From Vibrio natriegens NBRC 15636 = ATCC 14048 = DSM 759 (lineage in GTDB: Bacteria; Pseudomonadota; Gammaproteobacteria; Enterobacterales; Vibrionaceae): a DNA stretch of 64,000 nucleotides. Shown in pieces: positions 1 through 8,424 of the stretch. Position numbers and translations under genes: made by a program. The notes beneath the pieces were generated by a model. The model was given only the letters and a program-made list of their open reading frames with translations, did not search any database and was not told the origin of the DNA. How positions within the stretch are numbered: the first letter of the stretch is position 1; every line of letters starts with the position of its first letter. The DNA lies in the NCBI RefSeq assembly GCF_035621455.1, contig NZ_CP141822.1:1736001-1800000 (forward strand), written 5' to 3'.

Positions 1-1493
1 CAGTAGTCCGTATCTGTTAAGTTTTTACATGGGAAACGCCAAGCACGGTCATCGCGCTGTAGCAAGTCATCCGACTCTTTAGGGCCCCACGTACCACATG
101 CGTATCCAAAGAGTGATTGCGGGTCTTGTTTGAAGTCCAGAATTGGCTGCACGTACTGCCAGCATGCTTCAACTGCGTCACTACGCGCAAACAATGTCGC
201 GTCACCGTTTAGTGAGTCAAGCAGCAAGCGCTCGTAAGCCGTCAGCATTTGCGTTTCTTCTAGAGAAGTGTAGTGGAAGTTCATCTTCACTTCTTTGGCC
301 TTAAAGCCTGCACCTGGCTCTTTTAAACCGAAACTCATCTGGATGCCTTCGTCTGGCTGAATACGGATGATCAGTTTGTTTTCTGGTGCATTTTGGCCAA
401 ACACTGGGTGTGGCGTCGCTTTAAAGTGGATAACCACTTCTGTTACGCGCGTTGGCAGTCGTTTACCTGTGCGCACGTAGAAAGGAACACCGTTCCAGCG
501 CCAGTTATTGATGTGTGCTTTCAGGCCGATGTAAGTCTCTGTACGAGAGTCATCAGCGACGCCGTTTTCTTCACGGTAGCCCAGTAGGTGTTGACCACGA
601 ACATCAGATGCCGTGTACTGACCTAGAACAAGGTCATTACGAAGCGCTTCTTCATCCAGAGGTTTCAAACACTGAAGTACTTTTACGACTTCATCACGCA
701 TCGAATCAGCATTGATTTGTGCTGGCGGCTCCATACCCACCATTGCTAATACTTGTAGCAAGTGGTTTTGGAACATATCACGCACTGCGCCAGAGTTATC
801 GTAGTAACCACCACGCTCCTCTACACCCAGGAATTCCGCACCTGTGATTTCGACGTAATCAATGAAGTTACGGTTCCACAGTGGCTCAAACATCGCATTT
901 GAGAAACGGAAAACAAGCAGGTTTTGAACCGTTTCTTTACCTAAGTAATGGTCGATTCGGTAGATTTGATGCTCTTGGAAATGCTCGTGGATTTCTTTGT
1001 CCAGAATACGGGCTGATTCTAGATCGTAGCCGAAAGGCTTTTCGATGATCAGACGTTTCCAGCCATCTTCTTCGCTGTTTAGACCATGCGCTGCAAGACT
1101 TGCCGGGATCACGCTGTATAAGCTTGGAGGGGTCGCTAGATAGAAAAGCGTATTACGCTGCTCTAGCTTGTATTCGATGGCTAGTTGATCTAAACGAGTC
1201 ACCAACTTGCCGTAATCTTGGGTGTCAGAGGTATTGATTGCTTGGTAGTGCAGATGGTTAATAAATGCATTAAGCGTTTCTGGCTCTGTTTTTTCCATCT
1301 CCTGAAGCGATTTCTTCAGCTTTTCACGATAAGATTCATCACTGTATTCAGTTCGACTTACGCCCAGAATCGCAAAGTTATCTGGAAGCTGCTTATTCGC
1401 ATAAAGGTGGTATAAAGCAGGAATTAACTTACGGTATGTAAGGTCGCCTGAAGCACCAAAAATAACGATGCTGCTGTTTTCTGGTATTACCAT
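1..1493 (-). CDS. zwf: Glucose-6-phosphate 1-dehydrogenase, C-terminus cut by window edge
   Basis: Oxidises glucose-6-phosphate to 6-phosphogluconolactone with NADP+, the entry step of the oxidative pentose phosphate pathway in the cytoplasm. The translated N-terminus carries the dinucleotide-binding motif [14 protein letters not shown] and, around residue 181, the family active-site signature DHYLGKE. About 497 codons are present, so most of the protein is here and the last part runs off the left end. Two adjacent ATG codons (1496 and 1493) can start it. The second, reading MVIPENSS, has the better distance from the AAGGG ribosome site and matches how the family usually begins. It is transcribed leftward and separated from the divergent AraC-type gene by 0.5 kb. 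In Vibrio it is usually followed by pgl and gnd, which lie outside the window. Identification is secure. Confidence 0.96.
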   Translation of the reverse strand, partial: MVIPENSSIVIFGASGDLTYRKLIPALYHLYANKQLPDNFAILGVSRTEYSDESYREKLKKSLQEMEKTEPETLNAFINHLHYQAINTSDTQDYGKLVTRLDQLAIEYKLEQRNTLFYLATPPSLYSVIPASLAAHGLNSEEDGWKRLIIEKPFGYDLESARILDKEIHEHFQEHQIYRIDHYLGKETVQNLLVFRFSNAMFEPLWNRNFIDYVEITGAEFLGVEERGGYYDNSGAVRDMFQNHLLQVLAMVGMEPPAQINADSMRDEVVKVLQCLKPLDEEALRNDLVLGQYTASDVRGQHLLGYREENGVADDSRTETYIGLKAHINNWRWNGVPFYVRTGKRLPTRVTEVVIHFKATPHPVFGQNAPENKLIIRIQPDEGIQMSFGLKEPGAGFKAKEVKMNFHYTSLEETQMLTAYERLLLDSLNGDATLFARSDAVEACWQYVQPILDFKQDPQSLFGYACGTWGPKESDDLLQRDDRAWRFPCKNLTDTDY

Positions 1494-1756
1494 CATCTTT
1501 CCCTTAAAAACGAGGTACTTATTGTGTGCCAGGATATGGCTCAAGGATTTGCCTACCCTATCAATGGCACTTCAAAATAGAAAATTGCTCTTACCTATTA
1601 CGTTGATAGGTAAGTCAAATTAGGCCCAAAGAACCTCAATAAGTGATGCTCGTTTACCACTTCAAAGCACGACTTGCTGAGGTCATTTAGGTCAAGGAGC
1701 CCTCCGTCACTTAGGTTAAGGAGAGTCCGACACGGTGCAGTATTGTCTACGACAAT

Positions 1757-1770
1757 TTGATTTACATCAA
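1757..1770. promoter_or_regulatory. FNR-type box TTGAT-N4-ATCAA
   Basis: The sequence TTGATTTACATCAA matches the FNR consensus (TTGAT, four bases, ATCAA) at all ten specified positions. It lies about 265 bp from the zwf start and 230 bp from the AraC-type start, so the target gene is not decided by position. Seen directly; binding is inferred. Confidence 0.5.
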
Positions 1771-1963
1771 CACTTGCCAGTGCAAACGTTTAAATAAGTT
1801 GCAGAAAAACGGTTAACTCATTGTATTTTATATATAAAAAATCTCTAGCCAGAACCACCCGCAATTTGAGTAAAAACTCAAAAGTGGGCAAAAATTATTC
1901 TTTTAATAATCAAAGCAGTAGTTACTTTGATCATGACACTTATCATTTACCTTTAATCATTGT

Positions 1964-1978
1964 TGATAATCATTCTCA
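1964..1978. promoter_or_regulatory. Fur-like box before AraC-type regulator
   Basis: TGATAAT-C-ATTCTCA fits the 7-1-7 Fur model (TGATAAT N ATTATCA) with one clear mismatch. Further AATAGATAAT sequence follows up to 1990, only a few bases before the start codon. Iron-dependent repression of the regulator is the simple reading. Confidence 0.65.
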
Positions 1979-1997
1979 ATAATAGATAATATGGCGC

Positions 1998-2942
1998 ATG
2001 TCTACCTACAACGATAACGCAATGAATGCTGGCGTAACCCGCACACACCCCATAAACCGTATTCAGAATGTGCTTGATTACATCCATAACAATTTGGAAT
2101 TGCCTCTGAATGTTGATCACCTTTCGCAGCAAAGTTGTTGGTCCCGATGGCAATTACAACGAGTTTTTCAGCAACACACTGGAATGTCAGTGGCTCATTA
2201 CGTTAGAGAACTAAAATTAAGCTACGCCGCTGAACGCCTGGTCAGTAGTTCTGAACGCTCGCTGGATATCGCGATGGATCTCGGCTTTACTTCAGAAAAT
2301 GCCTTCAGCCGAGCTTTCAAACAGATGTTCTCTGTAAGCCCCAGAGAGTATCGCCAAAAACAGCAGTTGTCTGGCCTTAGGCAGCCTCTGAGTTTGGTGT
2401 TTGCCCCCGAAGCTTCAAGACTAGATGCTCACTTTGCCGATGTAAGAATTGAAACAAAACCGGCGTTTTACCTAAGAGGTGTTCACCAGTCCATCAATGG
2501 CCTGTTCTCCTCCGAGCCAGATTTTCAATGGATCGTGCCCAAACTATGGGACCGTCTTTTTTCAGTCAAAGATCATCTCTATCAAGATGCTTGTCTTGGC
2601 GTAATTGACGTGACGAATGCTCATGCAAGTTGTTCTCAACTGGAATATTGGGCGGGGTACCCATTCGAAAATGATCAAGTATTCAAGAGCAGTGATGAGA
2701 CTTTTTCTCCGTTGGATTCTTTGTTTGTCCCGCAACAAAGCTACGCCGTTATAACTCACAATGGCAAAGCTTCCAAGTTAGCGCAGACCCTGGAATGGTT
2801 TATCCTTCACTGGCTGCCGAACTCAAACTACCGTGGTATCGACGGGTACGAACTGGAAATTTATCCCAGAGACTACCAACCTGAAAGTGAAGACGCTCAA
2901 ATGCAATACTGGCTCCCGGTAAAACCCTCAGATTCAAAGTAA
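1998..2942 (+). CDS. AraC-family regulator with GyrI-like C-terminal domain
   Basis: Probable transcriptional activator of the siderophore receptor gene that follows. The AraC/XylS double helix-turn-helix is at the N-terminus (about residues 23-122: NVDHLSQQSCWSRWQLQRVF, then LDIAMDLGFTSENAFSRAFK and SPREYRQ). A GyrI/Rob-type effector-binding domain follows at about residues 150-310. This N-terminal DNA-binding order is that of the Rob/SoxS-plus-GyrI type rather than AraC itself. The 314 residues fit that class. A Fur-like box lies directly upstream and a second one precedes the receptor gene 120 bp downstream, so the pair is likely iron regulated, with the regulator sensing the ferri-siderophore. 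In Vibrio such pairs serve xenosiderophore uptake, for example ferrioxamine; the ligand here is not shown by sequence. Confidence 0.85.
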   Translation: MSTYNDNAMNAGVTRTHPINRIQNVLDYIHNNLELPLNVDHLSQQSCWSRWQLQRVFQQHTGMSVAHYVRELKLSYAAERLVSSSERSLDIAMDLGFTSENAFSRAFKQMFSVSPREYRQKQQLSGLRQPLSLVFAPEASRLDAHFADVRIETKPAFYLRGVHQSINGLFSSEPDFQWIVPKLWDRLFSVKDHLYQDACLGVIDVTNAHASCSQLEYWAGYPFENDQVFKSSDETFSPLDSLFVPQQSYAVITHNGKASKLAQTLEWFILHWLPNSNYRGIDGYELEIYPRDYQPESEDAQMQYWLPVKPSDSK

Positions 2943-3025
2943 AGATTTGCTGCAACACGCAGTGACAACGCTATCTTTGCACCAAATTGTTAACTTTTCT
3001 CTTTCCCCTGCCTATAGAATACAAA

Positions 3026-3040
3026 TAACAATCATTATCA
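3026..3040. promoter_or_regulatory. Fur-like box before TonB-dependent receptor
   Basis: TAACAAT-C-ATTATCA matches the 7-1-7 Fur model, with the right half perfect. It ends 22 bp before the receptor start codon, the position expected for an iron-repressed promoter. Confidence 0.7.
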
Positions 3041-3062
3041 AATAAAAAGTAGTGGAATAGAT

Positions 3063-5198
3063 ATGAAATGCCCAGCCCGATTTCAACGCTCAGCCCTCGC
3101 TGCCGTTGTTTCTGCACTTGTCTCTGGCTCTGTCATCGCCGATGAAAGCCAATCACAATACGAGACCATCACCGTACTTGGCGAAACTTACCGCAATACC
3201 GCAACAAAAACGGCACTAGCACCAGAAGAAACGCCTCAGGCAATAACCATACTTACCAAAGAAGAAATGGATGTACGTGGTGTCAGTACCATCAGTGAGG
3301 CGTTGCGTTACGCGTCCGGTGTCAATACTGAACTGCGCGGCGGGGCCGTTTCTCGCCTCGATCTGTTTAATATTCGTGGTTTCATTAACTACACCAATTT
3401 TTACGATGGTCTTCCCCTACTCTTTAATGGCTGGAACCTTCAGCCACAAATTGATGCCGTGGCATTGGAGCAGATTGAGGTTTTCAAAGGGCCAACGTCG
3501 GTTCTGTATGGAAACATCCCGCCAGGTGGCATGGTGAATATCATTGCTAAAACGCCACAGTCCGAACCTGAAAATAGTCTCGCCATAAGAACTGGTTCTA
3601 ATAATCTAAAAGAGGTGAGTTTCGACACAACTGGACAGTTAGGCGACTCTGGCGTGGATTATCGCTTGGTCGGCTTGGCAAAACAGCAGGACGGACAGGC
3701 CGAGACTTCAGAGGATGAGCGCTACGTTCTCGCTCCTTCATTCAACTGGCAAGCGACCGAGAACACTCTGGTGAATGTAAATGTCTACTATCAGAACGAC
3801 CCTTCTGCGGGAATATATACCACAGTGCCAGCAGCGGGTTCGGCGTCGAATAACCCACTCGGCTCAATGTCTTCGAACACTTATTTAGGCGATGAAAACT
3901 GGAACACATACGAACGTGAAGTTCTTATGCTGGGATATAAAATTCAGCATGACTTCAACCATAGCTGGCAGTTTTTGCAAAATGCTCGCTACATGACAGC
4001 GAACGCGTATCAGGAAAACACCTATAACAGTGCCCTCGCTGCTGATAACCGCACCGTTGGACGTAACGCCTACCTCACCGATGAAGAATCAATGTCATTT
4101 GTTGTCGACAACCAATTGTCAGGTTTTATCAAGGCTGGCAACTGGGAACATAACCTGCTTTTTGGTTTGGACTATCAATACTTAGACTCGGATGTGAAGT
4201 ACAAAGATACGCTCGACTACTCGTTGACACAGGACATTTTTAATCCTGACCACAATCAAATTGATAGGAATGCTCTGAATTTCCAGTATCAACAAAACCT
4301 TGATATTCAGACCAAGCAGATTGGTGTCTATTTCCAGAACCAAGCGCGTTACGACAAACTAGTAATGATTGCTGGTCTACGTTGGGATAAGTACGAGTCA
4401 GATACGGATACCACCAGTGATTACCTTGGTTCTATCTCCAACAGCAAAGAAAAGCTGGATGACACCAATGTTGCTTTCCGCGTAGGCGCACTGTACGAAC
4501 TTGATTTCGGAATGTCACCTTACCTGACCTACTCCGAAAGTTTCGAACCGATTGCCGGAGCAGATGCGAATGGCAATGCATTTGAGCCTTCAACAGGGCA
4601 TCAATGGGAGCTGGGCTTTAAATATGCACCATGGGGAAGTAACATTTCGGGCAACTTAGCGCTCTTTCATATCACCAAGAAAAATACTATCTTGAACGAC
4701 CCGAACAACCCTTATGCGCCAAATTATCAAGCGGGTGAAGTCGTCTCTCAAGGTGCCGAGTTAGAGGCAAAATGGCAGGCAACGCAACAAGCAGACGTAA
4801 CGCTTAATTACACCTACATTGACATGGAGATCACCGAAGACAGTTATTACGGTCAAGAAGGTAAAACTCCCGTCTGGGTGCCAGAGCAAATGGCATCGCT
4901 GTGGGCGAATTACTACTTTGAAGGCGCGTTGTCCGGGCTGCAAACCAGCGCAGGCGTTCGCTATGTTGGAGAATCGCAAATGGACGCACAGAATAGTGAG
5001 CAAGTTGCGGATTATACACTGGTAGATGTATCGGCAAGCTACGACTTCTCTTCTGTGTCTAAATCACTTGAAGGTGCCGCGGTTACGCTGTCTGCATCGA
5101 ACCTGTTTGATAAAGAGTACTACTCTTGCTACGACAAAAGTAACTGCTGGTTTGGCGCAGAGCGCTCTGTTGAAGCCAAGTTAGAGTACAAGTTTTAG
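3063..5198 (+). CDS. TonB-dependent siderophore receptor
   Basis: Outer-membrane receptor that imports a ferric siderophore using TonB/ExbBD energy. The 711-residue protein starts with a signal peptide (cleavage near VIADES, residue 26). A TonB-box-like stretch YETITVLG follows, then a plug domain (about residues 50-160, with TPQAITILTKEEMD, FNIRGF and VEVFKGPTSVLYG-type signatures) and a long beta-barrel ending in the terminal phenylalanine typical of outer-membrane proteins. It belongs to the FhuA/FhuE/FoxA group, and the short cysteine-containing loop YYSCYDKSNCWFG near the C-terminus is typical of hydroxamate receptors of that group. It lies 120 bp after the AraC-type gene behind its own Fur-like box. 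Substrate is not determined; a hydroxamate such as ferrioxamine or ferrichrome is the likeliest guess. Confidence 0.92.
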   Translation: MKCPARFQRSALAAVVSALVSGSVIADESQSQYETITVLGETYRNTATKTALAPEETPQAITILTKEEMDVRGVSTISEALRYASGVNTELRGGAVSRLDLFNIRGFINYTNFYDGLPLLFNGWNLQPQIDAVALEQIEVFKGPTSVLYGNIPPGGMVNIIAKTPQSEPENSLAIRTGSNNLKEVSFDTTGQLGDSGVDYRLVGLAKQQDGQAETSEDERYVLAPSFNWQATENTLVNVNVYYQNDPSAGIYTTVPAAGSASNNPLGSMSSNTYLGDENWNTYEREVLMLGYKIQHDFNHSWQFLQNARYMTANAYQENTYNSALAADNRTVGRNAYLTDEESMSFVVDNQLSGFIKAGNWEHNLLFGLDYQYLDSDVKYKDTLDYSLTQDIFNPDHNQIDRNALNFQYQQNLDIQTKQIGVYFQNQARYDKLVMIAGLRWDKYESDTDTTSDYLGSISNSKEKLDDTNVAFRVGALYELDFGMSPYLTYSESFEPIAGADANGNAFEPSTGHQWELGFKYAPWGSNISGNLALFHITKKNTILNDPNNPYAPNYQAGEVVSQGAELEAKWQATQQADVTLNYTYIDMEITEDSYYGQEGKTPVWVPEQMASLWANYYFEGALSGLQTSAGVRYVGESQMDAQNSEQVADYTLVDVSASYDFSSVSKSLEGAAVTLSASNLFDKEYYSCYDKSNCWFGAERSVEAKLEYKF

Positions 5199-5226
5199 TT
5201 CTCTGGCAAGGTTTCAACTTTGAAAT

Positions 5227-5257
5227 AAAAAACGGTGGCTTGAATGCCACCGTTTTT
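5227..5257. terminator. Bidirectional terminator
   Basis: AACGGTGGC and GCCACCGTT form a 9-bp perfect stem around a TTGAAT loop, flanked by A-tract and T-tract. It sits between the convergent receptor and response-regulator genes and can serve both. Confidence 0.9.
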
Positions 5258-5281
5258 GAAGATCTAACTGGCCAGAATAGG

Positions 5282-5968
5282 TTACCTTGTCACTTTCTTA
5301 TAACAGCGCTCAGGACGCCCCACTGTGCCGTAATTTAAATCCGCCTCTAATTCACCAGAGCTAATTAAGTATTCCAGGTATCGTCTTGCCGTGGTTCGAC
5401 TGGCTCCGATTTTTTCTCCAGCCTCATCCGCAGTGAGCATTTCTTCACCCGGAAACAAGTCTCGGATTTTATCCAGCGTCACACTATCAATCCCTTTTGG
5501 CAGACGTTTTGCGCCTGTGTCAGCAATATTGTTCGACTGAAACATCTTATCAACCTGACTCTGATCCAGGCTGCCAGCGATATCAAAACGCTCACGCTGC
5601 GCAAGATACTTTTTCAGTGCTACCTCTAACCTCGGAAACATAATCGGCTTAAGCAGGTAGTCAACAACACCACCACGCATGGCTGTTTGCAGCGTATCAA
5701 CATCCCTCGCAGCGGTAATCAAAATGACGTCGCAAGTTTGATTTTTAGCACGTAACGTATTGAGGATCTCCAGCCCTGTCCCATCGGGTAGATACACATC
5801 CATCAGCAGTAAATCGGGGTTGAGTATCTCCAATTGCATTTCTGCTTCCATTCGCGTTGTAGCTATGCCCACCACCTCTAAGCCGGACAATTGGCTGAGG
5901 TATTTATGGTGGAGTTCTGCAATAGCGAGATCATCTTCGATGATCATGACACGCGTTGCCGTCTTCAT
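5282..5968 (-). CDS. CitB/DcuR-family response regulator
   Basis: Response regulator of a carboxylate-sensing two-component system. Residues 1-120 form a receiver: acidic pocket EDD at 11-13, phospho-acceptor D57 in LLLMDVYLPDGTG, and conserved K107 in DYLLKP. The C-terminal half (about 165-225) has a winged-helix DNA-binding region, TADEAGEKIGASRTTARRYL, typical of the DcuR/DpiA/DctR group. Its 228 residues match that family. The start codon overlaps the stop of the sensor gene by 4 bp (ATGA), so the two are translationally coupled. No transporter or C4-dicarboxylate/citrate gene is beside it, so the regulated genes lie elsewhere. Confidence 0.9.
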   Translation of the reverse strand: MKTATRVMIIEDDLAIAELHHKYLSQLSGLEVVGIATTRMEAEMQLEILNPDLLLMDVYLPDGTGLEILNTLRAKNQTCDVILITAARDVDTLQTAMRGGVVDYLLKPIMFPRLEVALKKYLAQRERFDIAGSLDQSQVDKMFQSNNIADTGAKRLPKGIDSVTLDKIRDLFPGEEMLTADEAGEKIGASRTTARRYLEYLISSGELEADLNYGTVGRPERCYKKVTR

Positions 5969-7584
5969 ATTTGTTCTTCCTTAGGCAAATACACGGTTAT
6001 TCTCGTTCCATATTGCGTATTCGGCAGCATCTCAACATGACCGTGATAGCGTGTGGCGAGTTGATTGACCAAGTGCAACCCCACACCGCGATTATGGAGT
6101 GCTTTTGTTGAAATGCCCTTTTTGAAAAGTGTTTGTGGTTCAATGTCTTCTGGCAGCCCACAGCCCTGATCGCTGACTTCCATGATCACTTCGTTACCGT
6201 AGTCACTCAGCGATACCTCGATGTCACGTCGTTCAATCGCCACCGTCGACTCTTCACGAATCGTCGATAACGTCGCATCAAAAGCGTTGTCAATTAAGTT
6301 ACCCAAAATGGTCACCAAATCCTCTGCGTTCAACCATTCAGGTAGCGGCTCTAAGCGGCTCCCTTCTTCCACAACCAGGTTTAAACCAAGCTCACGAGCA
6401 CGTTCTGTTTTTCCCAACAACATACCCGCAATCAGAGGATCTTTTATCGTGTCCCGCAAAAACTCGATCATCGCTTGATAATGTGCGGTTTCTTGCCCTA
6501 TCAGTTTTTGCACCGCATCAAGCTCCCCCATTTGGACAAGCCCGCTAATAGTGTTGAGCTTGTTTCTGTGCTCATGTGTCTGCGAACGTAACAGTTCCGC
6601 GTATTCCTTTGTCTGAGATAACTGTTCTGTTAGCTCACTGATCTCGTCACGTAAGCGAAAACTGGATACCGCACCCACGACTTTTCCATCAACGTATATT
6701 GGGGAACGATTGGCAATTAAGCGTTTGTGATTGAGGTAAATTTCAATGTCGTGATCTTCTTGACCCGTTTCAAGCACGGTATATAAATCGCTATCACGTA
6801 ATGTGTCTGTTAACGGTTTATTAAGCGCCGTTTCTCTGTCTATTCCCAATATCTGACACGCGCTGCGGTTTATTGAACGAAGGACGCCTTGAGAATCAAT
6901 GCTTAAAATCCCTTCTTTAATGGTCCCCATCGTGACTTCGAGCTCACCATACAAACGGCCAATTTCTTCAGGTTCAAAGCCCAGGATGGCACGTTGAAAC
7001 TTTCTTGAGGCATAGTTAGAAACCACCGCATTTGCGATAACCACGATAATTACCATCAGAATTAAGAAAGTTAAGAATGGCTCGATGCGGTCTTGTAAAC
7101 GTTCAAGCAAATAACCTACCGACACGACCCCAATGACTTGGCCTTTATCGTCAAATATCGCGGCTTTGCCTCGAATGGAGTAACCCAATGAACCCTTCGC
7201 TGTCGATATATATGACTTGCCTTCATCGAGCGCTCGCTGATTATCACCGCCTTTCATTGGCTTTCCTATCCGCTCATCGATAGGGTGAATCACACGTACC
7301 CCATTTCGGTCGCCAATGACAATAAATGCCGCACCGATAGCTTGAGTCAGCTCGCGAAAACGTTCTTGATAACGTTGTGGATCATCACTCTCAATGATTT
7401 CACGCACGATCTCGGAGTTTGCTAAAAACTGAGCAATACCGAGCGCTTTCTCACCCATTTCCTGCTCTTGATTGACTTTCAGGTACGTAACCCCTGCAGC
7501 GACAAGGAGCAGTAACTCAATGAGACCAGAAAGTGTCATAATAATGAGCATTCGCTTACGAAAGCTAATGGTGCTCCAACTCAT
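5965..7584 (-). CDS. CitA/DcuS-family sensor histidine kinase
   Basis: Membrane sensor kinase for a small carboxylate. One membrane segment at about residues 13-35, a periplasmic sensor domain of the CitA/DcuS PASp type (36-165), a second membrane segment at 170-190, a cytoplasmic PAS domain (about 215-310), then the kinase core. The periplasmic part shows the family pattern GDRNGVRVIHP (R97 and H100 being the anion-contact positions in CitA/DcuS), IGKPMKGGD and SLGYSIRGKA. The phospho-acceptor is H337 in HEHRNKLN, followed by the N box LIDNAFDA and the G boxes DQGCGLP and GVGLHLV. Length (539) is normal for the family. It precedes the response regulator with a 4-bp overlap. Fumarate, citrate or malate are all possible ligands. 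Confidence 0.9.
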   Translation of the reverse strand: MSWSTISFRKRMLIIMTLSGLIELLLLVAAGVTYLKVNQEQEMGEKALGIAQFLANSEIVREIIESDDPQRYQERFRELTQAIGAAFIVIGDRNGVRVIHPIDERIGKPMKGGDNQRALDEGKSYISTAKGSLGYSIRGKAAIFDDKGQVIGVVSVGYLLERLQDRIEPFLTFLILMVIIVVIANAVVSNYASRKFQRAILGFEPEEIGRLYGELEVTMGTIKEGILSIDSQGVLRSINRSACQILGIDRETALNKPLTDTLRDSDLYTVLETGQEDHDIEIYLNHKRLIANRSPIYVDGKVVGAVSSFRLRDEISELTEQLSQTKEYAELLRSQTHEHRNKLNTISGLVQMGELDAVQKLIGQETAHYQAMIEFLRDTIKDPLIAGMLLGKTERARELGLNLVVEEGSRLEPLPEWLNAEDLVTILGNLIDNAFDATLSTIREESTVAIERRDIEVSLSDYGNEVIMEVSDQGCGLPEDIEPQTLFKKGISTKALHNRGVGLHLVNQLATRYHGHVEMLPNTQYGTRITVYLPKEEQI

Positions 7585-8064
7585 TATTTACTCCTCATCA
7601 ACACCTTCCAAGCCACATAAGTTAACATTGAGTTAACAGTCAGGCTGTTATCAGATAGCAAATCTGTGAACAACACAAACAAACAGCAAAGTTTGTGCTC
7701 AAATAATAGACGGCATGAAAGCGTTAAAGACAATCATTCACCAAAAAATGGGGAATTACCTTATATTCAACAGCATACATAGCACTTACTCGGAAACATG
7801 AATTCGATCACGCCAATTTAGGCGATTTTTAAAGCGCCCTTAGGTTTTCAAGCGTATAATTTTTAGTCAGGGAGGCCGAACAGAGCCTCTCACTTATAAA
7901 GCAGTGAAACCGGAAGTCTATAAAGAGCTCAACATCATTGTCAGTAAATTCGAATAAAAAACTAATAAAAAGAAATACTGCGATATGACAAATAGTTAGA
8001 CACCCTCTGAGTACTAAAAAACCATAAACAGAGGTGTATTTATAGTTAGAAGGAACACTTAAAA
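7585..8064. other. Intergenic region with a short hairpin
   Basis: No convincing gene. It must contain the promoter of the leftward sensor-kinase operon. A GAGGC/GCCTC hairpin with an eight-base loop is visible at about 7872-7889 without a T-tract, so it is not a clear terminator. Nothing else is recognised. Confidence 0.4.
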
Positions 8065-8292
8065 ATGGAACGTGATAATTTTGGAATTTGTCTTAATAAG
8101 GCCATGTTGTCAGAAAATATGTATTCAACTTTCACGCATGTCCGTGCTTATGAGAAAAATGGAGGTAGCGCGTCAGAACTTAAAGTGCTGCTGTCATTCC
8201 CTCAGATGAGTGGAAAGGATCTATTGAATACAATGTGTGGCTCTCGCCAGTTAGAGTGGAGAGCAGAGTTCCACTGCCCGTACCAAAAATAA
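8065..8292 (+). CDS. Small hypothetical protein, 75 aa
   Basis: A 75-codon reading frame beginning MERDNFGICLNK with an AAGGA ribosome site about 10 bases upstream and a GC-rich hairpin just after the stop (8307-8334). Composition is mixed, with four cysteines or histidines near the C-terminus (MCGSR, FHCPYQK) and no signal peptide or membrane segment. It stands alone between the sensor-kinase promoter and the exporter operon. No family is recognised. The ribosome site and following hairpin favour a real gene, but the evidence is modest. Confidence 0.45.
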   Translation: MERDNFGICLNKAMLSENMYSTFTHVRAYEKNGGSASELKVLLSFPQMSGKDLLNTMCGSRQLEWRAEFHCPYQK

Positions 8293-8306
8293 AGTTATAC
8301 TAAGTT

Positions 8307-8334
8307 GGCGTCTGGTAAGCATTAACCGGACGCC
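8307..8334 (+). terminator. Hairpin after small ORF, weak terminator
   Basis: GGCGTCTGGT pairs with ACCGGACGCC (one G-T pair) around an eight-base loop. It follows the 75-codon frame by 14 bp. There is no strong T-tract, so termination is uncertain. Confidence 0.5.
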
Positions 8335-8424
8335 GTTGTAGCCCGCTTTTCTCGCTTTAACCACTTAACATCGAACGATTATTCCTCTATATTAGAGCTA
8401 ATACTCTATAACAAAGCAGCCACT

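Larger units (their letters stand above)
1494..1997. promoter_or_regulatory. Divergent intergenic region zwf / AraC-type regulator
   Basis: Half a kilobase without a credible gene. It holds a perfect 9-bp inverted repeat (1590-1598 with 1606-1614), an ATTGTC-tac-GACAAT inverted repeat (1742-1756), an abutting consensus FNR box (1757-1770), a LacI-family-like core GCAAACGTTTAA near 1780-1791 and a Fur-like box next to the AraC-type gene. The zwf promoter must lie here on the left-going strand, but no clear -10/-35 pair could be assigned. Confidence 0.6.

Noticed and set aside
17..715. Short open frames on both strands at the left end
   Set aside because: They lie inside the zwf coding sequence in other frames; the zwf frame is continuous from 1493 to the window edge and carries the family motifs.
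1218..1415. 65-codon frame on the plus strand
   Set aside because: Antisense to zwf, with no ribosome site and a composition unlike a protein gene.
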